Source of the DNA: Takakia lepidozioides | Lineage: Eukaryota > Streptophyta > Takakiopsida > Takakiales > Takakiaceae | DNA length: 64,000 nt | Direction of reading: 5' to 3' | Assembly: GCA_030704615.1 (NCBI GenBank) | Contig: CM060734.1 | Coordinates: forward strand, 56,934,042 to 56,998,041 | Part shown: positions 54,548 to 64,000 of the stretch, one piece after another | Position numbering within the stretch: the stretch's first letter is position 1 | Layout: each line of letters begins with the position of its first letter | The notes under the pieces: generated by a model | Seen by the model: the letters and a program-made list of their open reading frames with translations, nothing else | The model's database searches: none | What the model was told of the DNA's origin: nothing | Made by a program: the position numbers and the translations under genes

Positions 54548-56060
54548 TCAACGCTTCTTCCGCTTTTGAGGTCGCCCTTCGAAAGCTGCAACCGCCTCGG
54601 ATGCGTTTCCCATTTCTGAGGCACGCACCCAGATGCCTCCACATGATGATAGCCCTTCCATTTGACGAGATACTCCGTTTCTCGGTTCCTGAACCACCTC
54701 GACTTAAGTATTGCCTCCACCTCGTACTCAGGTTCATTTTCATGATCCAACAGCATAGGTGGCGGACGCAACACTTGATGCCGATTCGGACGCGCTTCAT
54801 CTTTGAAGTAAGGCTTCAAAAGGGAGACGTGGAATACTGGATGCACCTTGCTGTTTGCCGGCAGCTCCAATTCATACACATCCTCATTCATAACCTTCCG
54901 GATGTGAAAGGGTCCCGCATACGGAGGTACGAATTTTGGACTCACTTCCGGAGGTAGTCGAAAATTCTTGATGTTCAACCAGACCTCCGTGCCTGCCTCA
55001 AACTTCACTTCCCTCCGCTTCCGAATCGCCTGCCTTTCATACCATTTCCTAGCTTTGGCAATGTTGTACTTTGCGAGCTTCAACAAACGCGAGCGTTCTT
55101 CCAGTACCACCGCTACTGCCGGTTCCTCAACGTCCTGGGCGGCCCAACTTGTCGGCACCAGAGGTGCTTTTCCATAGACCAATACGAAAGGGGAAACTCC
55201 CGTTGCGGAGTGTTCTGTGTTATTATAACAGAACTCTGCCGCGTCTAAGTGTTCCACCCGGTCTGTTTGGTCTGCCGACACGTAATTCCGCAAGATCTGC
55301 TTCACTACAGAATTCACTCTTTCTGTTTGGCCGTCGGTCGTAGGTCGGAAGGCGGTGCTCATCTTCAGCCTCGTCCCCATCTTATCGAAAGTGCCCTCCA
55401 AAATTTACTCGTAAACTTTGGATCGCGGTCCGAGACAATATCCTTCGAGACTCCATGATGCTTTAAGACGTGGGCGAAGTAAAGTCGCTCTGTTTCCTGC
55501 GCCGTTGCCGTCTCCTTGGTGGGGATGAAATGACCCATTTTACTGAACCTATCCACCACCACCATGATTGCATCGAATCCTTTTGACAGCGGCATAGCAG
55601 TCATGAAATCCATCGAGACGCTTTCCAAAGTCCCCTCTGGAATCGGCAAGGGTTGTAGCAGCCCCGCTTGCTTTTTGTACTCGCTCCGGTTTTGTTGGCA
55701 TGTGGTGCATGTCTTGACATACTCCTCTGCCTCCTCCCTCAGTTTGGGCCAGAAATACTCTTTCTTCAAGAGTGCCGCAGTGCGCTTGGCTCCGCCGTGG
55801 CCCGCAAGCGGGCTATCATGGCATTCTCTCAAGAGGCTATCTCTGATCCCTCCCTTCGGCACGTAGAGACGTTTTTGCTTATACCGGAGCAGTCCATTTT
55901 GCAAGTGGAACTGCGATTTAACCCCCATCCTCAAGTTCGGCATCACGGACTTCGCCAGCTCATCCTTCCGGCAAGCCTTCCGGATCTTCCTTTGGAGCGC
56001 CGTCTCGCCCCTGTACACCAACAGGAGCTGTTGCTTTCTACTTAAAGCATCGGCCACCAC
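54548..56060 (-). pseudogene. Chimera integrase with frameshifted chromodomain
   Basis: A-type integrase in two frames. 56060-55365 holds the HHCC region (ECHDSPLAGHGGAKRTAALL, CTTCQQNRSEYKK), SMDFMTAMPLSKGF and KDIVSDRDPKFTSK. 55401-54493 holds TDGQTERVNSVVKQ, AEFCYNNTEHSATGVSPFVL and the chromodomain start EYEVEAILKSRWFRNRETEY. A change near 55390 separates core halves. Within the chromodomain one base is missing after HHVEAS, so the frame departs from the family ending seen in element A. The natural TGA is at 54548-54550. Confidence 0.88.
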
Positions 56061-56147
56061 GTTGTCTCGTCCCGGTTTGTACTAGATATCCACGTCGAAC
56101 ACCGCCAAAGTATCTTGCCACCTAAGTTGTTTTGGGGACAACTTGGG

Positions 56148-59100
56148 CTACGTGGCAAAATACTTCACCGTATCATTGTCCGTGAACACCTTCACTGGGT
56201 TGGAACCAACATAGTGGCGCCAAAGCTCAAGACAATGCACCACTGCCTTCATCTCTTTCTCGTGCGTCGGCCACCGTCGCTCCACTTCGTTCAGTTTCTT
56301 ACTTTCGTAAGCCACTGGATGTCCATCTTGCATCAGTACACCCCCAATCGCAAAGTCCGACGCATCTGTATGAATCTCGAACGGCCGATCGAACTCCGGG
56401 ATTTTCAAGACTGGAGCTTCCCCCATTCGCTGCTTCAATTCAGCAAAAGCTTGGCCACACAAGGTGTTCCATACCCAGACTTTGGATTTACACAGAAGGT
56501 CTGACAACGGACCCGCGATCTTGGCAAAATTTCTCACATACTTCCGGTAATAAGAGGCGAGTCCTAGGAAGGATCGCACTCCCGGGACCGAAGTCGGAGG
56601 CTCCCAGTCCAAGATCGCCCTCACCTTTCTGTCATCCATTTTGATCCCATCCTGTGTAATCACATGCCCCAGGAACTCCACTTTTGTGACCCCGAATTCG
56701 CACTTTGAAGCTTTGGCATACAGCTTCCCTTCCCGCAATTTCTGGAACACCCTTTTGAGGTGCTCCAGGTGCTCCTCCTTTGTTTTCGAATACACCAAGA
56801 TGTCGTCGATGTACACGATCACAAAGTCATCCAACCACTCCTGGAAAAGGCTGTTCATCAGCGTGCTAAATGTTGCTGGTGCATTGGTGAGCCCAAAAGG
56901 CATCACCAAGAACTTATATGAACCATACCTTGTCCTGCACGCGGTCTTCTCATCATCTCCTTCCGCCACTCGAATTTGATGATAGCCGGAGCGCAGATCG
57001 ATCCGGCTGAAATACTTCGCTCCTGCCAACCGATCGAAAAGGTCGTCGATCCTTGGCAAAGGGTACCGGTTTTTGATAGTCACCTTATTCAGAGCCCTGT
57101 AATCAACACACATCCGCAGCGTCCCATCCTTCTTGTCTGCAAATAGCACCGGGGCTCCGTAGGGTGACTTACTCGGCCGGATGTACCCCTTTGACATTAG
57201 ATCCTTGAGCTGAGTCTTCAGCTTGACCAACTCTCTGTGGCTCAACCGGTAGGGCGCCTTGGCAGGCGATTCCGATCCCGGTATCACCTCAATCTTGTGG
57301 TCAACTCCTCTTCGCGGTGGCAAGCCGCTTGGCAAATCCTCCGGCATCACATCATGGTATTTCTCCAAAATCCCCTTGATCCAATCTGGGCTTGGCTCTC
57401 CATCGCCTTCTCCCTTCACTTCTCTAATGTAGAGCAAAAACTGGGGCGCGTGTGCCTCCTCCACGGCCCACTCCCTTGCTGACAGAAGGTTTATTCGCCC
57501 TCTCACGGGTTTGGGCGTTTCCGAAACTCGTAAGACCTCGCCACCATTCCAACATGGCAACATGACTACCCTCTTGCGGCCATCTATGACCGCTCCGGAT
57601 TTGCTCAAAAAGGTCATCCCCAAAATGAGATCCACTCCATCGATCTCGCAGACGGTGAAGTTCTTACGTCCCTCCCAACTCCCCAGTTGAAGAGGAACAT
57701 CGAACGCCAACCTCGTCGCCAATTGCGGTTCTCCTTTGGCAGAACGCACCTCAATAGAGGCCCCTACGTCAGTTGTCGGGAGTCCCAGCTTTTGTGCCGT
57801 TGCCGGTGTCATGAAGGAGTGCGACGCTCCTGTGTCCACCAACAATGACACGTTAGTTCCGGATATTATCCCATCCACGAACAATAACTGACTCCCTTTA
57901 CGTAAGGCGCCAGTTTCCTGATACAATTCACAAGAAAATTTGCCTACCTTGCAAGTCATGGCGACCACCGCTTCCACCAAGCGACTGATGGTATCTTCCG
58001 ACAGCTCTGTGGTCGCCCGAGTCATGTTCAATTGCCGGGGCTTCGTGCACTTCTTGGCCATGTGCCCGGGCTCCCCGCAATTGAAACACACTCCATCAAA
58101 GGTCGCCTTCTGTCCGCCATAGGCCGCTCCACCCACTTTTCCTTTTGAAGCACCGGGTGCCGCCTTGACTTGTGAAGGCCCTCTCTTCGATTTCCACGTG
58201 CCATTGTCGCCGCGTGGCCTATCCCACTTCTTTTCCGGTCGGAAGGCGTCATCTTCCCGCCGGGTCTTCTTGTGGTTCAGCTCCGTACGGCCTTGTCTTT
58301 CACCCCTAGGGACATCTGAAAAACATTCCGCCCTCTCAATTGCCTCGTTCAAAGTCTTAGGTGGCTTCTCCTCCAACTTCCGCCTAGCCCATGGGGCCAG
58401 TCCCGCCACAAAGTTGAAGACCATTTCAGGTTCTGCCATGTCCGCGACTTCGAGCAACAGCACATTGAAAGCCTGGACATATCCCCGAATGTCATCTGTT
58501 TGCTTCAAATTCCTCATCTTGTCCCGGGCAAGCCAGGCCGCATTGAGGGGCACAAACTGCCTTTTCATCAATTCCTTGAACCCACTCCAATTCAAGGTTT
58601 CCGGGCTTGGACCTCGGTCGTGAAGGCGTTTCTGCCACCATTGTTGAGCATAGCCCCTCAAATAGGTGGGAGCCACTTCCACCCGGTCCTCGTCACTCAA
58701 CTTGGCCGCCCGGAAGTACAGCTCTAGCTCCAGGAGCCAGGTGTTGAGTGCCTTCCGATTTCGGCCTGCAAAAGATGCCACGGGCCTCTGCACCTGAGGT
58801 CCCCTGTAAGCTCCATGGAACTTGGTCTGGGCAACCTTGCCCCCCTGACCACGCTGTTGGGCAGTCCCTTGTGCTTGTGGGCTGACAGCTGTGCCCCGTG
58901 CAGGCATGTCCTTGCCAAATCCAATTGTAACAACTCGCTCCTCCACCATGTTGAGCTCAATCCGCTCAGCCAGCAGAAACACATCTGCTAATGTGGGTTG
59001 GGCTGCTTGTAACAGGGTTGCATCTCGCACCCTTCTCTTGAGCTCCTTGTCCAGAATTCCATACCAAAACTGGATTGCCTGAGCTTCAGTAACCCCTTGG

Positions 59101-59576
59101 GTCACACTTATCAAGCGCCTCATACGAGTGTATGCCTCTCGCAGGCTCTCACTGGGTTTGCGCTGGAAGTCTTGCAAACTTCGCAGCTTCTCTGTCCGTA
59201 CACCTTGGTAGTTCCTCCGCAACTCCTGGAAGAACTCCACCACCGGGTTGAATCTAGGCACATGTGTTGTCGTCGTGGCAGGAGGAGTAGTAGCACCTTT
59301 TGAACTGGTACCACCTGCAGAAGTACCAGCACTACTTGCTCCACTACTAGTGCTGGCAGTGGGAGCTATTGGTACTGATGCAGCTACTGGTCGCGTCGTG
59401 CCTCGAGTAATGGAGACGTAGTCAGGTGACCAATACATCCTCCACTCCTCAATCTCTGCTTCATGTCCTCGCCTGAACTCGTGGTAATCGTCCATAGACG
59501 GGCCTTCCAAATGCTGGAACAGTCCCTTCCACGCCATGAATGGGGTGAATAGCTGTGGATTGCGCATATGCTGCAA
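56148..59576 (-). CDS. Chimeric Gag-Pol polyprotein (B-type capsid fused to A-type Gag, protease and RT/RNase H)
   Basis: One uninterrupted 1,142-codon frame. Residues ~1-270 are B-type Gag ([51 protein letters not shown], ending RPVASFAG). At about 58763 it switches to A-type Gag ([36 protein letters not shown]) with one zinc knuckle [14 protein letters not shown] (58046-58090). Then come protease [11 protein letters not shown] (~57808-57840), RT with catalytic YIDD (56802-56813) and RNase H with [11 protein letters not shown] and FTDND. The B knuckles are lost and the A Gag N-terminus is missing. An upstream B-type start at 59896 lies across a one-base loss near 59577. The reading frame is intact across the fusion, although the integrase downstream is broken. 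Confidence 0.9.
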   Translation of the reverse strand: MQHMRNPQLFTPFMAWKGLFQHLEGPSMDDYHEFRRGHEAEIEEWRMYWSPDYVSITRGTTRPVAASVPIAPTASTSSGASSAGTSAGGTSSKGATTPPATTTTHVPRFNPVVEFFQELRRNYQGVRTEKLRSLQDFQRKPSESLREAYTRMRRLISVTQGVTEAQAIQFWYGILDKELKRRVRDATLLQAAQPTLADVFLLAERIELNMVEERVVTIGFGKDMPARGTAVSPQAQGTAQQRGQGGKVAQTKFHGAYRGPQVQRPVASFAGRNRKALNTWLLELELYFRAAKLSDEDRVEVAPTYLRGYAQQWWQKRLHDRGPSPETLNWSGFKELMKRQFVPLNAAWLARDKMRNLKQTDDIRGYVQAFNVLLLEVADMAEPEMVFNFVAGLAPWARRKLEEKPPKTLNEAIERAECFSDVPRGERQGRTELNHKKTRREDDAFRPEKKWDRPRGDNGTWKSKRGPSQVKAAPGASKGKVGGAAYGGQKATFDGVCFNCGEPGHMAKKCTKPRQLNMTRATTELSEDTISRLVEAVVAMTCKVGKFSCELYQETGALRKGSQLLFVDGIISGTNVSLLVDTGASHSFMTPATAQKLGLPTTDVGASIEVRSAKGEPQLATRLAFDVPLQLGSWEGRKNFTVCEIDGVDLILGMTFLSKSGAVIDGRKRVVMLPCWNGGEVLRVSETPKPVRGRINLLSAREWAVEEAHAPQFLLYIREVKGEGDGEPSPDWIKGILEKYHDVMPEDLPSGLPPRRGVDHKIEVIPGSESPAKAPYRLSHRELVKLKTQLKDLMSKGYIRPSKSPYGAPVLFADKKDGTLRMCVDYRALNKVTIKNRYPLPRIDDLFDRLAGAKYFSRIDLRSGYHQIRVAEGDDEKTACRTRYGSYKFLVMPFGLTNAPATFSTLMNSLFQEWLDDFVIVYIDDILVYSKTKEEHLEHLKRVFQKLREGKLYAKASKCEFGVTKVEFLGHVITQDGIKMDDRKVRAILDWEPPTSVPGVRSFLGLASYYRKYVRNFAKIAGPLSDLLCKSKVWVWNTLCGQAFAELKQRMGEAPVLKIPEFDRPFEIHTDASDFAIGGVLMQDGHPVAYESKKLNEVERRWPTHEKEMKAVVHCLELWRHYVGSNPVKVFTDNDTVKYFAT

Positions 59577-59896
59577 TCACACCAGCTGTCGAACTCCTGG
59601 ATAAAGTCATCCAACTCGATTGTGCCCACAGCTCCAGAGTACCTACGAGGCCCCTTGGTAGCTCCATACATCTCCTCCATGTCGTCCCACAACAATGGCG
59701 AATGAAAGTGCACACCTGTTGATGAAGCCTCCGAGTCTGTGTCTGACTCTACAGTAATTGAGGGTGGCGGTGAAGGTGGTCTGAACCGAATACCTCGTCT
59801 TGTGAATCCACTCTCACTGTTACTGCCTGTAGCCGTACTCCCCTCAAAACCCTTGGGTAACTCCGTAATGACACTCACAATGTGCACCTCCTCCAC
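59577..59896 (-). pseudogene. Chimera Gag N-terminus (B type)
   Basis: This minus-strand frame begins MEEVHIVSVITELPKGFEGS and runs through a Pro/Ser-rich part and MEEMYGATKGPRRYSGAVGT. It leaves the long frame near 59576, where one base is missing in the word 'ctgcaatcac' compared with 'ctgcaaatcac' at 29,640. It is otherwise nearly identical to the element B gag start. Confidence 0.8.
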
Positions 59897-61460
59897 GTCA
59901 CACTATAAGGCTCTAGTACTAATCTAATAGTGACACGGGTGGGCACCTGTTGCAGTTTAAGGGTCATATCCCAATGGCTCAGGGCACCTGCACCTGCATC
60001 CACCGCAAGAACTCCTATGGTTGGCTGGTCATCAACCCAGCCTCACCATAGAAGAAACACTGGTGGTCTTGTTGGTCATCACTCCAGCCTCACCACCGAC
60101 AGCACACTCTAGGATTGACCGGTGATCAAATCCGGCCTAATCCCTATGAAAGCAAGCGCCCACACAAAACCAACATGGCGCACAGTCAAGCATGCAGGTG
60201 TTGGGGGGGATCCAAACACAAGAAATCAAAACATCAACACCCCCACACCAAAATCCAGCAGCAACGCTGATCCTACAGAATATCCCAGCCCAAAACCCCG
60301 GACTGACTGGCCTCCACCAAGAGAGGCTTTGGCAACTACAAGTACAAGGTAATGAAAATAGTACAGAGATGGAGGGGAAGAATAGAAGCCCGACCAAGCA
60401 AGATCTAATCCTGATCTATGCTATCAACTGCCAGACTTCTCTCAAAGTGCCTCGCTCTGCATGATGGTAAGGTGTAGGAGGTATATCTATGTCCAGAAAC
60501 CTGCCACTAACCTTGTCCCAAGCTACAGTAGCTCGCTCTAACCAACCCTCCTCCTCATTCTGCCAGGTAGAGACAAAGCAACACTCTGCTATCCCCCACT
60601 CACTGAACACTAAAGAAAACAAAGGTAGGGTCTGATAGTCTCTCAACTCGAAAGCTTTGAGACGGTTGCGGGTGTCTTCATTGCGAATGACTGCATCGCC
60701 TTCAAACAGAACAAATTTGTCCTCGCTAATGAACCCCCGCTCGTGGTTGCCTTGTGCAGAGCGTGTCCGGTTGCAACACTGTCTAATTGCACAAACTTGT
60801 GCAGCTCCTGCTCCTCTGCTCCAGTACACCACGGCCTTGTGGCTGAACACCTTGGTCCCCGGGGCTGTCTTTGGTTGTGTTCCAAGCCTAGCTTTCACCC
60901 ACTTTGGTATTTCACCTACAGCTGCAGAACTGCTGGCTCCAACAGAGTTCTGACTGTCCAAGGCGATATTGAGGCCCTCAATGCCAATTACAGCAGTCCT
61001 GTTGTCTACTGCTAATGCCTGACTCCCAGTATGCAATCAACTCGTCCAACTGTTCTCCACTCAAATCAGTCTGAGTTCCTTGGGAAACATAAATCCTGTC
61101 CCCTTGTGTGCACAGGCTAAGAGAAGAGACCTGCCCTTCAATTACGTCCTCATTTCCCCCAGCCATACAAGGAGTACATCCACAGATTTGTCTATCATAT
61201 AGACCAGCACAGGTTCTAGAAACAGAATTGTGGATCTTTCATGGCACACTCACACTCTAAAAATTCCATAGATTTTTAGCAGAGTCCTAAAAACAAAAAC
61301 CAGGTCTAGGTAGGTAGATTTCCCCTTTCTGCAGCTATCCCCTCAAAAACTGAGTCAAACGGAGCTCCTTTGACAAAGATATGACCAACCAGGCTCTGAA
61401 TCCTTTAAATTAGATCAAAAGGCTTTTTTTTTTTTTTTTTTTTTATAACACCAAAACGTT
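59897..61460 (-). repeat. B-type 5' leader attached to the chimera
   Basis: Nearly identical to 30011-31500 and ends in a longer poly-T run (about 61424-61444). No gene is supported. Its presence shows that the chimera's right half comes from a B element. Confidence 0.7.
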
Positions 61461-63788
61461 CTCACCATTAAAAACTGTTCCCACGTCTGTTGGGATTCAC
61501 TGCAGGTTCCCTATTCCATGGTTCCCTAAGAATTCCTTAGATTCTTAACTCAATCTCTCCACAGTGGAATTACCATGATAAAGGTAATGTCCTCATTGGT
61601 ATGCCAGATTTTCAAAACGAGAACACCTTGTTGAAGCTGCTGCTATCCATGCCATCTTATCGTTGTTGTATGAGAGCCCATGTCTACTGCCCTGTCAGAG
61701 TGACCACAACCAGGATGGCTTTCCGCAACCATTCATGTACTGGGCAAATACATATCAACCACAGCAATAAGACCATCACGTTCAATTTGTGATTTCCAAG
61801 GTGGTGCTAATACCTTCATCGACCATTGGCATATACCCCAAGAGCAGCTTGAAGATCGCCATAGCAGAGAGGGTTACAGTATACGCTGGTGCTGTAAACG
61901 CTCAAGCTCTCCAGGACCTCAAACACCACTCTAAACTGGCTTAGGGTGGTTATAACATCCCCATGACCAGGGACATGCACAGAACCAAGGCGATGGGATG
62001 AAGCTGCCCCATCTTGAGAACACATAGCGGGCTTCCAACTGAACGCAAATCAAAAGGGAGAAGCTCGGTCTGGTGTACCACTTCAAGGGCCAAGTGATAT
62101 AATTGGACCTGCACCTGCTGGTGGCTGAAATGCCAAATGTACTACAATGTTTTTTTTTTCCTTTTTGTCTCACAATTTCTAACTGCAACTCCGGATCAAA
62201 GCACCGCTGGTCATGTATGTAGAGCCTCACCTGGTCTTCTTTTGCTAGGCTGCAATGTTAATATATGAGATCACCCCGTCTCACAAACATTAATGCCGCC
62301 ACTGTCGCCTAGACCTGATGCAAGACCTGATCGCAAAGCAGGCTACGCGGCTGGTCCTTCCCTGTGTACATCTATCTCAAGTCACACACGCCGCATCTCA
62401 TGCTTCTACTGCTGATCAGCTTTTCCTTGCTGGACAGCAGCTTACGCACTTGCTAGAAAATCTAGCCTGACCCTGTCCATCCATTTGCTAAGATAAGAAA
62501 GCTTGCTTCCTCGCAATGTACAGCTAGACAACCTCACATCAACCAGCCCACAACTACTCCTTCATAGTGGCTGGCTATAGTCCAATTTGACAGTGTACTT
62601 GAAAAACGGGCTGTGTTTCTTGTCTTTCCACACCCACTCCCCGGAATCAAATTGGCGAAGGTAACTGGTGCCTGAAGGAACCAATGCAGGAAGGGGTTGG
62701 TGTGTAGGCCGTTCACGAGAGAAGGGTTCACCTGGCCTATTACTAAGCAGAAAACCCTGATAGCATAGTATGGATTTTCCGGAATGTCAGCAAAGATTGG
62801 CCCGAAAAGGGAACCTGAGGGCCTGACCTTGAACTTCCAACCCTGCAGCAAATGGCCATTGTGAGAGACAGCAAACAATGCAGACTTGCTGCCTTGCAAA
62901 TCGGAACTAACCCAAGGAAGCCAGTCCCACTCATGCTGGCGGAATATCGCTGGTCACCAAATCCCAGCCAGCGCTTTACCTTCGGTGGAACAATCCACTC
63001 ACAAAGAATAGGCAGAGCAGAGCAGAGGAGAGGCTAGAGCAGAGGCTGATAGGTGGCAGACCTCCTAGCTCTCCAGCAGCCCGTCGTAGGTTGAACCTTC
63101 CACCCTGAGCCTAGCATGCTTGAAGAAGGGCGGGAATCTTCCAGCTCACTCCTTCTTCCTAGCCTCTACCAGCACCAGCGCAGGTATAAAACGGCTGTTA
63201 AGTAATGCTCAGCAGCCACCTGCAGTTGAGATAACATCAACTGCACCTTCTCCAATTGGGTTTATCAGCAACCTCATTTCCATTCGGCTGTGGCTCGACC
63301 TACTGTCGACTGCGAAAAACCATCGGATGCGCTGCAACACTACATCCCGAGCTTAGTCGAAAAGACTGAAACCCATGTCATCATCAGACTCCTCCTTCGC
63401 TTCCTCCTTTTCTCCGGCAGGTGCAGCAGCAGCACCTCCACCAGAGGAAGCCACCACAACCAGGGATGACGCCACCCCAAACTGTTTGCACTTCGTGATC
63501 CAGCCACTCCCGACTGTTTTGGGTCCGAATCCAAAAGTTTACACGAGTCTCGTCTCCCTCCGTCCTAGTGAAAGAGAGTAGGGAAGCCAACTATCAAAGT
63601 CTTCAACCTCCACACCTCTTGGTTTTCAAACTCACGAGCAGAGACGACAACTAAATCTGCGCGCACAACCCATAGAAACAGCAGGGCCAGATGGACTCCC
63701 GCCCCAAGATATATATTATAATAATGCTAAAACAAACATTGTATCTAGCTTAGCACCAGCACACTAGATAACGCTCATCTCTCTCGAG
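61461..63788. other. Non-coding stretch, no gene seen
   Basis: The short frames are unconvincing. The last ~120 bp match 33840-33956, upstream of the other LTR-like repeat. Confidence 0.45.
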
Positions 63789-64000
63789 TGATAAACAAGC
63801 TAAAAAGGACACACACTCTCAACACAAGAAATATGAAATCCATCGCTATCACTCTTTAAAATAGAAGTCGAGCCAGGGGCACCCCACGCTATGGGGACTC
63901 CACCCCACAACAACCTACACTCCCATCATAAGCATGAAGGAGCTCGGTCGCGCAGGCTCAACTCGAGAGAGATGAGCTGCGCGACTGCCGCTCTCGTGAA
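63789..64000. repeat. B-group LTR-like repeat, cut by window edge
   Basis: This copy starts TGATAAACAAGC and shares 'gtcgagccaggggcacccca' and 'gatgagctgcgcgactgcc' words with 22480-22836. It continues past the right edge and is probably the B-type LTR on the 5' side of the chimera. Confidence 0.65.

Overview
This is a repeat-dominated stretch of a eukaryotic nuclear genome. Almost all recognisable protein coding is transposon-derived. The lineages present (Ty3/gypsy chromoviruses ending in a chromodomain, a Tat/Athila-like gypsy with a tRNA-Arg-like primer site, a hAT transposase remnant) and the short GT-AG introns suggest a streptophyte: a charophyte alga, bryophyte, lycophyte or fern with a large genome. 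The species cannot be named from the sequence. No intact cellular housekeeping gene, tRNA or rRNA was found.

Layout. (1) Bases 1-21012 are a three-level nest. A minus-strand gypsy element 'B0' (gag only; the rest lies off the left edge) is split by a minus-strand chromovirus 'A' (544-19938, 5-bp duplication CGTTG). A is itself split inside its protease by a plus-strand 12.8-kb Tat-like element 'T' (5011-17835, 5-bp duplication GGAGC). T has near-identical LTRs, a primer site, gag, pol, and about 1,250 codons of extra coding after integrase. (2) 21013-31512 holds a second, more complete element 'B' on the minus strand. Its order is gag with two zinc knuckles, protease, a cytosine-5 DNA methyltransferase segment, RT/RNase H, then integrase ending in a PHD finger. 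It is decayed by frameshifts and stops. (3) 31513-35991 is mostly non-coding and carries LTR-like repeats, one apparently a solo LTR and two in tandem. (4) 35992-39941 is a 5'-truncated plus-strand chromovirus 'D' with its 3' LTR. It abuts a hAT transposase remnant (39948-40950). (5) 41000-52870 is AT-rich. It has an array of small palindromes, a divergent intron-containing gene pair (one member resembling an N4/N6-type DNA methyltransferase) flanked on both sides by copies of a GC-rich word, a 119-bp repeat, a fold-back element and a few unrecognised reading frames. (6) 52874-61460 is an A/B chimera on the minus strand. A-type LTR, integrase, RT and protease are fused in frame to B-type gag and leader, giving one long uninterrupted frame with two capsid-like regions. 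The window closes with another LTR-like repeat.

Most elements are broken, but the pattern is informative. A and B copies meet repeatedly within B gag, and B carries both a DNA-methylation domain and a histone-reader-type finger, an unusual combination for a retrotransposon. The methyltransferase/PHD element B and the separate split methyltransferase-like gene near 46 kb are the strongest candidates for something under-described.
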